A stretch of 64,000 nt of DNA, from IMG/VR virus record IMGVR_UViG_3300049825_000745, positions 1 through 64,000 of that record, one strand, 5' to 3'. The notes beneath the pieces were generated by a model. The model had not been told where the DNA came from. It did not search any database and saw only the letters and a program-made list of their open reading frames with translations. Shown piece by piece: positions 34,351-40,817 of this stretch. A program made the translations under genes and the position numbers. Source of the stretch: a virus. Position 1 is the stretch's first letter. Each line of letters begins with the position of its first letter.

Positions 34351-34448
34351 CTCCTGAGGCGTCTCGGGGCGATCGCTGGGCAGACCGAGACTTGATGGTT
34401 GCGCCGCAGCCCAAGCCACACACCATTAAGGGGGTGTGCATTGATTAA
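34347..34448 (+). CDS. Very small ORF in the early operon
   Basis: Thirty-three codons from the ATG overlapping the previous stop (MTPEASRGDRWADRDLMVAP), ending at a TAA overlapping the next start region. The tight overlaps on both sides support translation. No known family. Confidence 0.4.
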   Translation: MTPEASRGDRWADRDLMVAPQPKPHTIKGVCID

Positions 34449-34803
34449 TAATATTACGACATTCAGAACGGGAGAAACCTGTGTCCTCTCTGAGCCAGGA
34501 CGTACCGTTACTCTTGGCCCCAAAGGCAAAACAGTCATACTCAATCGACGTATGACTATTCTTGAGGAGGTGACACCCAAGAACCTTGTGCTAGTCTCTA
34601 GGAAGCAAACACCAACCCAAGCTAAGGTGTTTTTCAAATCAATATTCATCGGAGCAATCCTTAAAGAAGGGCTCCTCTGGCGGCTCCCAAAAGAGTATGG
34701 GGCTTACTTAAATCCCGATCCATGGGTTGTTGCGATCGCCCTAACAAAGGCGCTGGTCTGCAAAGACTGGGAAATCCTTGAGCCAATCCTATGCAGCGAC
34801 TAG
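34441..34803 (+). CDS. Early protein, unknown
   Basis: A 120-residue protein from a TTG at 34441, which overlaps the end of the previous small ORF. It begins with a beta-rich part (VTLGPKGKTVILNRRMTILE) and continues with PTQAKVFFKSIFIGAILKEG. It overlaps the next gene by 13 bases. No family recognised. Confidence 0.5.
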   Translation: MINNITTFRTGETCVLSEPGRTVTLGPKGKTVILNRRMTILEEVTPKNLVLVSRKQTPTQAKVFFKSIFIGAILKEGLLWRLPKEYGAYLNPDPWVVAIALTKALVCKDWEILEPILCSD

Positions 34804-35015
34804 AAGAAAATGAATACTGCTACTGTGAAAGCACTCAAACGCTTACAGGGTACGCAGTAGGGGCTAAAGTAGGAAGTGTATTTTCGCTTCCTACTGGGGA
34901 AGTATTGAAAGTAGTGGAGATTGACTACTACAGTAATTATACAATTTTTATTGCGAAGGCAAAACGGGTCGCTCATGGTGGGCATTCAGACCCTTTAAGC
35001 GACTCCCCCACCTGA
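34791..35015 (+). CDS. Small early protein, unknown
   Basis: Seventy-four residues (EENEYCYCESTQTLTGYAVG, VFSLPTGEVLKVVEID), beta-type, perhaps an SH3-like small fold. Overlaps the previous gene by 13 bases. Function unknown. Confidence 0.5.
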   Translation: MQRLEENEYCYCESTQTLTGYAVGAKVGSVFSLPTGEVLKVVEIDYYSNYTIFIAKAKRVAHGGHSDPLSDSPT

Positions 35016-35047
35016 CAGCCGGAAATGACGGCACTTCACAAAATACC

Positions 35048-35079
35048 GCCATTGCGCCAACTCCCTCCGGTGCAATGGC
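35048..35079 (+). terminator. Hairpin between early genes
   Basis: GCCATTGCGCC (35048-35058) pairs with GGTGCAATGGC (35069-35079) with one G-T pair. The T run is weak, so it may attenuate or protect RNA ends. Confidence 0.4.
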
Positions 35080-35100
35080 ATTCATAAAAAGTAAGAAAAA

Positions 35101-35277
35101 ATGGAATACGACGACGAAGATCAACGGAAAATTTACTGGGAGTGTGTCGAGGAAGACCGCCCAGAGGATGATGAAGATGACGAATCGTCAATAGAAATGC
35201 AAGAATTTCACCCCTCGGAGCGCTGCCACTCCTTAACGAGCAATCACACATACTCAAAGGATAATTATGGACTTTAA
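35101..35277 (+). CDS. Very acidic small protein
   Basis: Fifty-eight residues, strongly acidic in the first half (DDEDQ, EEDRPEDDEDDE), then a more neutral tail. The stop lies 8 bases inside the next gene, so the two are coupled. Acidic small phage proteins often mimic DNA, but no evidence beyond charge is visible. Confidence 0.5.
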   Translation: MEYDDEDQRKIYWECVEEDRPEDDEDDESSIEMQEFHPSERCHSLTSNHTYSKDNYGL

Positions 35278-36019
35278 AGAATTTACTGAAAACTCAGAGT
35301 ACAAAACCGAGCGTGAAACACTGCCATGGATTCAGTCTCTCAACAAATCGGATGCAATTGAACGCGCTGGCTGGTTTATCTCCGAAGAAAATGCTCAGAA
35401 GCTGGGGCTGACCCCCGATGAAAATTGGGAAGCATTTAAGCAGCGGTTTGGAACTGACGACTTAACTCTAGGCTTCCGAACAATCACGCCAAACTTTAGC
35501 GTGATTCATACCAGCCCATTGTTTATGCGGTTGCGCCAAGGCGAAGATTTAACGTTGCGCCCATTTGTAAAGGCCGAGTACGATTCAACAAAATTCACCT
35601 GTGTGACCCGTTATTTGTTGCTGTTCTTAGACAAAGCAAACAAACCCTTGCACCATACTCCCGTCCAGTTTACAGCTAAAGGCTCAGTCTGTGGCTCAAT
35701 GGCTGGGGAGCTGCGGAAAATCCGCGAGGAAATTAATAAACTCGTTGGTAGTCAAATGGGCGCGCGGTTTTTTGCGCTCTGGCGACACGCACTGTCTCTT
35801 GACACCGTTCTGAAGGGCACCAAGACCTCCTCGTCATGGGTAACAAGCATTGCCGCCCATGAGCCAATTCAGGGCAAAAGTCATTTCTTCGGACAGAACA
35901 AAGAAAATCGGCTGCTGGTTGAGACTTTGTTTGACCAGTACAAGGATTTCTCGAAATTGGAGAAAAAAGATCCTGAACCGATTGAAGCTGATCCAACTTA
36001 CGACGATATTGCGTTTTAG
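35267..36019 (+). CDS. DUF5895-like cyanobacterial protein
   Basis: A 250-residue protein with ETLPWIQSLNKSDAIERAGW, ISEENAQKLGL, YLLLFLDKANKPLHHTPVQF and later FFALWRHAL. I recall this arrangement (short aromatic start, L-x-F-D-K...P-x-x-x-T) from the cyanobacterial DUF5895 family, often with plasmid and phage replication genes; a single-strand DNA-binding role would fit the context but is inference. Followed by a terminator. Confidence 0.5.
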   Translation: MDFKEFTENSEYKTERETLPWIQSLNKSDAIERAGWFISEENAQKLGLTPDENWEAFKQRFGTDDLTLGFRTITPNFSVIHTSPLFMRLRQGEDLTLRPFVKAEYDSTKFTCVTRYLLLFLDKANKPLHHTPVQFTAKGSVCGSMAGELRKIREEINKLVGSQMGARFFALWRHALSLDTVLKGTKTSSSWVTSIAAHEPIQGKSHFFGQNKENRLLVETLFDQYKDFSKLEKKDPEPIEADPTYDDIAF

Positions 36020-36078
36020 CCTGGCCTAACCGCAACCGAAGGGAGCCGCGCATCCTCAAAAACGCGGGACACACCACA

Positions 36079-36114
36079 GCGATCGCCGTTGTCTATGGCG
36101 GCGATCGCATTTTT
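36079..36114 (+). terminator. HIP1-based terminator hairpin
   Basis: GCGATCGCCG (36079-36088) pairs with CGGCGATCGC (36099-36108), followed by ATTTTT. Both arms are HIP1 octamers plus two bases. Confidence 0.75.
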
Positions 36115-36135
36115 GCCCACTTACCGAGAAAAAAT

Positions 36136-36699
36136 ATGGCAATTCAAACCCTTGAACGACCTTCAGAAGTCGCAACAGTTTCCCAAAACTTCCGAATCAC
36201 CTTTATTTCCTTTAGCACAGAAATCTTTGGCCTCAAGTATGAATTAAACGAGGGCGAAGAATGGAGCAAAGCCAAAACCTTTGAAGTCAGTGCATTCGTT
36301 TGTCAGACGGGGGCTGTAGACAGCCTAAAGGACGCAGTTCGGCGCGTCTTTGCCTCTGAACATTGGACGGATGCCACCATTGAAATCAATAGCCTGAAGC
36401 TCACCTATGCGGGGATTGACGATAAGCCCAAGAAAGGCGTAGAGCCAAGAACTCCAGGAGATTTGGTCAAAGTGGCGATCGCTTCATCATTTGAGAGTCA
36501 ATTCTTGTTCTCATCAAAAAGCCTAACCTTAGGAACATTTGACCAAGTTGTTGACGCCGAAATGGCTGGGCACCCTGGATATTTAGACAAAGCTGAATTA
36601 CAGGCACTGCAAGACATTCTGGACGAGATTGGGCGTGAATTGGCGCGTCAGCTCAACAAAAATACGGTGTTCAAGCCACAGCAAATGAAGTTGTTTTGA
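36136..36699 (+). CDS. Early protein next to the DUF5895-like gene
   Basis: A 187-residue protein, beta-rich N-terminus (FRITFISFSTEIFGLKYEL, TFEVSAFVCQTGAVDSLKDA) and a helical C-terminal part (AELQALQDILDEIGRELARQ). No family recognised. It follows the DUF5895-like gene after a terminator, so the two may form separately controlled partners. Confidence 0.55.
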   Translation: MAIQTLERPSEVATVSQNFRITFISFSTEIFGLKYELNEGEEWSKAKTFEVSAFVCQTGAVDSLKDAVRRVFASEHWTDATIEINSLKLTYAGIDDKPKKGVEPRTPGDLVKVAIASSFESQFLFSSKSLTLGTFDQVVDAEMAGHPGYLDKAELQALQDILDEIGRELARQLNKNTVFKPQQMKLF

Positions 36700-36711
36700 G
36701 GATGTGGCGGC

Positions 36712-36915
36712 ATGAAAATTAAAACTAAAAAGTACAAGCAAAACAATCATCGCTCTTGCCTACAAGTGTTTGTGGACGGACAAGTTCTTGGACAAATCTG
36801 TATTGGTCAAAACTGCTATTTGATTGATAGATTTCAAGGAATTGACGCAATGTGCAGAATCTGCGCTTCTGCGGTAGAACGATTAATACAAACTCGTCTT
36901 CAATCCAAATCATGA
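36712..36915 (+). CDS. Small early protein, unknown
   Basis: Sixty-seven residues, basic, starting MKIKTKKYKQNNHRSCLQVF, with four cysteines in the second half (C..CRIC). Follows the preceding gene by 12 bases with GAGGATG before the start. Function unknown. Confidence 0.45.
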   Translation: MKIKTKKYKQNNHRSCLQVFVDGQVLGQICIGQNCYLIDRFQGIDAMCRICASAVERLIQTRLQSKS

Positions 36916-36966
36916 AATCACAAAGCCCATTTCTGTATGACGCATTTAGTGAAAGGGAAAAGCAAA

Positions 36967-37350
36967 ATGTGCCTGATTGATGACGCTGAACCGCTAGATT
37001 TCTGTACAGAAAAGATTCGTACAGCGCGAAAAACCCATACTTGCTCTGAATGCGATCGCACCATTGCGCCAGGAGAACAGTACGCCTACGTCAGTTACGG
37101 CAAAGACGGAGAGATGGGCAGTAACAAAACCTGCCACCACTGCAAGATAGCTGCTCAATGGCTTTACAAACACTGCGGGGGATATTGCTTTGGGAGCATA
37201 AAGGAAGAGCTAGCAGAGCACTACAACGAAGGCTATCAAGAGGAAGATCTGCAATGGCTTTTGATCGGTATTTCTCGGGGGTGGAAAACGTTAAGGGGAG
37301 ATGAGCTGTTGGCTGTCCCCCAGCCCGAGGAAAAGGCGATCTCTTTTTGA
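36967..37350 (+). CDS. Zinc-binding early protein
   Basis: About 127 residues from the ATG at 36967 (MCLIDDAEPLDFCTEKIRTA); an in-frame ATG at 36937 is an alternative. The core KTHTCSECDRTIAPGEQYAYV followed by KTCHHCK is a known phage pattern in which a CxxC...CxxC zinc knuckle is followed by a GxxY strand. Function in these phages is not established. Confidence 0.6.
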   Translation: MCLIDDAEPLDFCTEKIRTARKTHTCSECDRTIAPGEQYAYVSYGKDGEMGSNKTCHHCKIAAQWLYKHCGGYCFGSIKEELAEHYNEGYQEEDLQWLLIGISRGWKTLRGDELLAVPQPEEKAISF

Positions 37351-37431
37351 AACCCCACCACCACAAAACAAAATCTTTTGGCAAGTCAAAATTTATCAAA
37401 AAAAACAATGAAATTTCACATTTTAGTTGAC

Positions 37432-37679
37432 AATTGCCCACCCGACGAGACGAACAATGAGTGCAAGATTTTTGATATAATCTATATGTGTTGTACACCA
37501 ATGCCATAAGCGAAAACCAAGCTAACAGGTATGTGTCCAAGCAAAGATTTGAGTCTTGGGAACCAGGACTCCTGCCCTTGGAGGGTATGTAAGACCAAAC
37601 GGACTACGGAGTCTTGGCGGCAATGCCCGTTGAATTGGGAAGCCCACACTGTACCGAAGGTCAGTGTGTGGTAGTTCAC
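37432..37679 (+). ncRNA. Solo IS605-type right-end RNA element, copy B
   Basis: A 248-base element following TTGAC (37427-37431) and ending GTAGTTCAC. It is identical by eye to copy C over its length. An extended -10 promoter TGATATAAT lies at 37473-37481 (TATAAT 37476-37481), so an RNA of about 190 bases would run to the end. Stem-loops: GAGTCTTGG-GAA-CCAGGACTC near 37551, and CCACACTGTACC-GAA-GGTCAGTG at about 37645. No tnpB. If used as a guide RNA, the guide would be ACGTACTCTCAATTACAACT. The element sits just before the gene at 37724. Confidence 0.65.
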
Positions 37680-37723
37680 ACGTACTCTCAATTACAACTA
37701 GCAGACTCGTCTCTTTGCGCCAC

Positions 37724-37960
37724 ATGGAGGGTTTTTATGATGTTTTGAACTTTTTGACAGGGGAGGATTTATTCACTCATCAATTAATCCGAGCGTCGCA
37801 GACTTGTACGTCATATTTATTTAAGACTTATCCCGTTTTATCTGACCCGCAAATCAATTTACAGCATTTTTGGCGCATCAAAAACCTTCAAAAATCTATA
37901 ACCTCCAAGGCTTCGCCCTCGGGGAACGGTTTGCCTCCTTCGGTTACGAAATTAACCTGA
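37724..37960 (+). CDS. Phage protein of the DVLNFLTG...LFTHQL type
   Basis: Seventy-eight residues. FYDVLNFLTGEDLFTHQLIR is a motif I recognise from small conserved phage proteins (DUF7736-like), where the continuation is usually -RECxPWLLR-; here it reads ASQTCTSYLFKTYPVL. The 3' end overlaps the convergent VRR-NUC gene by 73 bases, so its tail may be altered. It is the first gene after RNA element B and may be read from that element's promoter. Confidence 0.55.
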   Translation: MEGFYDVLNFLTGEDLFTHQLIRASQTCTSYLFKTYPVLSDPQINLQHFWRIKNLQKSITSKASPSGNGLPPSVTKLT

Positions 37961-38178
37961 CACCCAAAAGCTCTGAGTTCACGCGCTCGGAGCTTTTGCA
38001 TGGGCGATATCTCCCCGTTAGGGGCTTTTACTTCCACCCATGACGCTATGCAAGTTTTCTTGTCAATTAAAAGTAAATCTGGCGTTCCCGATTTGTTGCA
38101 ACGAATAATATTGGTTACGTCATAGCCTTGGCTTTCGTATAGCTTGGTGAGTTTTTCCTGAATTGTTGATTCAAGCAC
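37888..38178 (-). CDS. VRR-NUC domain nuclease
   Basis: Ninety-six residues, a stand-alone VRR-NUC domain: KLTKLYESQGYDVTNI, then GTPDLLLIDKK and WVEVKAPNGEISPMQ (catalytic D and E-x-K), and Q near RARELRAFGCQV. Phage VRR-NUC proteins act as structure-specific nucleases, usually next to a SNF2-type helicase as here. Its start overlaps the helicase end by 64 bases. Confidence 0.85.
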   Translation of the reverse strand: MLESTIQEKLTKLYESQGYDVTNIIRCNKSGTPDLLLIDKKTCIASWVEVKAPNGEISPMQKLRARELRAFGCQVNFVTEGGKPFPEGEALEVIDF

Positions 38179-39431
38179 GGATAATCTCTCTTGAAGTGTG
38201 CAGCAGTGTAAGTCTTTTTACCTTGGACAACTTTATATATTTTCTCCTCAATACCTCCAGATGAAAACAACCAATAGATATGAGACTCACGGCGAGTATT
38301 AGTAGTAAGGCGATCGCGTGCCTGAAAATACGAGGTTGCTGAGTGTTGTATATTGTAAAAAATAATTAATTCCCCAGCCGAAAGATTGAGTCCTTCGCGT
38401 CCCGAAACTACCTGTAGGACAATGCTTTTGTCGGTCGTTTGAAACGTTTCTAGGTCAGTTGTGACGCGATCGCCCAACACTGATTTAATTGCTTGCAGCT
38501 CGTGCTTAAACACATAAAAGATCACTAACTTCTCTGTAGGCCAATTATCCGCAATATACCGCGCCTTAGCATCGCTCAACATTACGGACTGGCGCGGTTC
38601 TCCCTCAACCTCATCTAAGATGATGCTGCCACTATGGATCTGATGGACTTTTTGGAGTAACGCCGCTGGGTTCTCCGCGCTGATGGTGCCTGTTTTGCCC
38701 TGAACTACGCCATCGGTCATTAGGCGATCGGCTATGGTTTTGCAGATTGGGGCCATTGGAACTTCGCAGAAATGCTCGTGGAGCTGGACTAAAAAATTTG
38801 CGTCTTTTTGGGTGTAACGAACCATGTATGGCTCAATTACAGGTAGTATTTTTTCTTTAATGCCGTCGCTGTAGTCGTTGCAGACACCGTGAGCAAATGT
38901 CCTTTGCTTGACATTAACGTAATTGGGCTTCTGTGCATTCCCCGCCCATTTGTAAAAAGTAGGCTCGGTGAATGGCGATTTTTTTGATATCCAGAATTGA
39001 AAAAATATAGCCGAAAATCCCTCCGGCGTTGGCGTTCCCGACAGAAGAATTATAGGTAGATGACTAAACCGCTCTCGAAGGTCTTTTGCTCCTTTGCTGG
39101 GCTTTGGGAACGCGCCGCCCAGTCGATGCGCTTCATCCATTACCAATAGGTCAAACTCACCTTCAACTTTGTGCAAGCTTTCGTTGTTTGCAACGGTCAG
39201 CTCATACCCTGGATTCAGTAGAGCATAGTCGCCCTCAATACTGGCGATCGCCTTTTTCTTTGTCAAAAACAGCACGCGCTTAGCCCCATATAACCGAGCG
39301 CATTCTAAAGCTGTTAGAGACTTGCCAGTACGAACTTCCATCGCAAGATAGACTATTCCCAACTCTTGCAATTTTTTACAAGCTACCTTGGACAATTCAA
39401 TCTGATATGGGCGAAGCTCAAACTCACTCAT
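38115..39431 (-). CDS. SNF2/SF2-type DNA helicase
   Basis: A 438-residue helicase of the compact phage SNF2 type: Q-like motif LRPYQIE, Walker A MEVRTGKSLTAL (residues about 31-42), MDEAH (about 99-103), LLSGTPTPE, and motif VI-like SYFQARDRLTTNTR. It unwinds or remodels DNA in replication or repair together with VRR-NUC. It overlaps the HicA-like gene by 4 bases (ATGA) in a five-gene leftward operon from 40097. Confidence 0.85.
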   Translation of the reverse strand: MSEFELRPYQIELSKVACKKLQELGIVYLAMEVRTGKSLTALECARLYGAKRVLFLTKKKAIASIEGDYALLNPGYELTVANNESLHKVEGEFDLLVMDEAHRLGGAFPKPSKGAKDLRERFSHLPIILLSGTPTPEGFSAIFFQFWISKKSPFTEPTFYKWAGNAQKPNYVNVKQRTFAHGVCNDYSDGIKEKILPVIEPYMVRYTQKDANFLVQLHEHFCEVPMAPICKTIADRLMTDGVVQGKTGTISAENPAALLQKVHQIHSGSIILDEVEGEPRQSVMLSDAKARYIADNWPTEKLVIFYVFKHELQAIKSVLGDRVTTDLETFQTTDKSIVLQVVSGREGLNLSAGELIIFYNIQHSATSYFQARDRLTTNTRRESHIYWLFSSGGIEEKIYKVVQGKKTYTAAHFKRDYPCLNQQFRKNSPSYTKAKAMT

Positions 39432-39628
39432 CGCTTCACCACCACCCCACAGATCCGCTCAATCTTCGGCCAATACCCTTTAGGCACCTTTTCATGTCCT
39501 GCCCTATCCTTCAGCGTTAATATCTCTTTCACCCCATCTTTGCGAAACGTCATGTGGGTTCCCGTCCGAGCGCGGCGCAACACCCAGCCAGAGGCTTCAA
39601 GGTGTCGCAGCAGTTCTTTATGGGCCAT
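39428..39628 (-). CDS. HicA-like mRNA interferase fold protein
   Basis: Sixty-six residues: LLRHLEASGWVLRRARTGTH then MTFRKDGV, matching the HicA double-stranded RNA-binding-like fold with the conserved GSHxxF-type motif (here GTHMTF). No HicB antitoxin follows. It sits inside the helicase operon, overlapping neighbours on both sides, so it is likely a phage accessory rather than a classical addiction pair. Confidence 0.65.
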   Translation of the reverse strand: MAHKELLRHLEASGWVLRRARTGTHMTFRKDGVKEILTLKDRAGHEKVPKGYWPKIERICGVVVKR

Positions 39629-39915
39629 ATCTCCAAAGCCCTCTTAATCGCCGCCTTTCCTAGCCCAACAGCTTCACAGCCCGCTTTGGTTGCATAAAAA
39701 AACTGCATATCACCATTGAGCCTTCGGCCTTTAACAACAAACCCCGCAACTTCCATCTGAAGCATCGAAATGTGATCTTCGCTGCCAAGGCTTGCACAAA
39801 ACTGATTTCTACACCCGTGCTGTTCCTCGGGAATATGGGATCCAGCGCCAAGCATATGGATTAGGTTTTCTCTCCAAAGCGGCTTAAGCTCTATCAGTAG
39901 TTCTTTGTGCGTCAT
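39550..39915 (-). CDS. Phage accessory protein, unknown
   Basis: A 121-residue protein with LIHMLGAGSHIPEEQHGCRN-type loop, RNQFCAS, MEVAGFVVKGRRLNGDMQFF and YATKAGCEAVGL. The pattern of Gly-rich start, R-N-x-F and a late YxATxxG is shared with small conserved phage proteins of unknown role. The 3' 79 bases overlap the HicA-like gene and its start overlaps the upstream stop by 4 bases. Confidence 0.55.
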   Translation of the reverse strand: MTHKELLIELKPLWRENLIHMLGAGSHIPEEQHGCRNQFCASLGSEDHISMLQMEVAGFVVKGRRLNGDMQFFYATKAGCEAVGLGKAAIKRALEIWPIKNCCDTLKPLAGCCAALGREPT

Positions 39916-40097
39916 TTGGTCGTTTCAACCCCATCAATATAAACCCTCACTTTCCCAGTTTTGGTCGAATAAATTTGCACGCTAGCCCTAGGAGTGATCA
40001 CCCCCAACAAACCCCAGCCTTTGCGATCGTCGCTGGCGCTTCGTTGAACCCTAAGACTGCCCCATTCGAAACCGTAATCCGTATTTTTGAAATGCAT
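39912..40097 (-). CDS. Small phage protein, first gene of the leftward operon
   Basis: Sixty-one residues: YGFEWGSLRVQRSASDDRKG, then GVITPRASVQIYSTKTGKVR. The W-G...V-R motif and 'KGW..' region occur in many small cyanophage and phage proteins of unknown function. It diverges from the CopG-like gene at 40140; the shared control region is 40098-40139. Confidence 0.55.
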   Translation of the reverse strand: MHFKNTDYGFEWGSLRVQRSASDDRKGWGLLGVITPRASVQIYSTKTGKVRVYIDGVETTK

Positions 40098-40139
40098 TGG
40101 GTATGGTATAGTGTAAATCTGATGTTAATTGTAACACAT

Positions 40140-40298
40140 ATGCCGCAGATTGAAAGTAGTATTGAGCGCAGTCCGTTACAGGTTGCCATTGACCCTGGAT
40201 TGAAGAAGAAAATTATTGAAGTAGCAAAGCGTGAGGGCATTTCTCAGGCTGAGGTGATGCGCCGCGCATTTGTTTTTTACTACGCTAGCCAGAATTAA
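40140..40298 (+). CDS. Ribbon-helix-helix (CopG-like) small protein
   Basis: Fifty-two residues from the ATG at 40140. The segment LQVAIDPGLKKKIIEVAKRE followed by GISQAEVMRRAFVFYYAS has the beta-strand plus two-helix layout of RHH regulators. The stop abuts the primase start at 40299. It probably regulates the divergent helicase operon or its own replication operon. Confidence 0.6.
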   Translation: MPQIESSIERSPLQVAIDPGLKKKIIEVAKREGISQAEVMRRAFVFYYASQN

Positions 40299-40817
40299 AT
40301 GCCGTACAGCAGGCGGTTCATAGACGATATTCGAGCAACTGCCAATATCGCCCAAATTGTCAGCGAGGTTATTGAGTTAAAAGCCTATCCAGGCGATCGC
40401 CATAAGGGGCTATGTCCGTTCCATAACGAGAGCAGCCCTAGTTTTTCTGTGAGCAAAAATTTATATTACTGTTTTGGATGCGGTGAAGGTGGGGACGTGA
40501 TCCGGTTTGTGGAGCGCACCCAGGACGTATCCTTTGGCGCTGCCGTTAGGTTATTGGGCGATCGCTACAACCTCACGGATGATGATTCTACCCCCGTGAG
40601 GCCACGACCGCCCGTAAAGCGAGCCTTGCCGCCCATGCAGCAGCCTAAGGGGTACGTTGCGCCGATTGACCCTATTGTGGCGGCATACGATCCGTATGCC
40701 GCTCAACTCTTTGATGATTTGTATCAGCCCGATTTTGACCTTTTATTAACGCTGGGGATTGTCCCTAGCTCTTTAGCTCTGGAGCTTTTGAACGATGTCA
40801 GTTTGTCCCATTTGTAA
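40299..40817 (+). CDS. DnaG-type primase zinc-binding domain protein
   Basis: A 172-residue protein with only the CHC2 zinc domain of DnaG: FIDDIRATANIAQIVSEVIE, then GLCPFHNESSPSFSVSK and YYCFGCGEGGDVIRFVE. The toprim catalytic domain is absent; the rest is Pro-rich and low in motifs. In P4-like primases the zinc domain is fused to a helicase; here it is a separate gene overlapping the helicase gene by 23 bases. Confidence 0.85.
   Translation: MPYSRRFIDDIRATANIAQIVSEVIELKAYPGDRHKGLCPFHNESSPSFSVSKNLYYCFGCGEGGDVIRFVERTQDVSFGAAVRLLGDRYNLTDDDSTPVRPRPPVKRALPPMQQPKGYVAPIDPIVAAYDPYAAQLFDDLYQPDFDLLLTLGIVPSSLALELLNDVSLSHL

Noticed and set aside
37432-37679. IscB-type (HEARO) RNA instead of TnpB-type RNA
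   Set aside because: HEARO RNAs have their guide at the 5' side and lie before iscB. Here the conserved boundary shared by all copies is at the 3' side with a promoter inside the 5' part. Not fully excluded.
37482-37725. Minus-strand ORFs of 65-70 codons inside the repeat elements (also at 55676-55996 and 62297-62494)
   Set aside because: They lie antisense within a structured repeat with a plus-strand promoter, have no recognisable domain, and start or end in different flanks.
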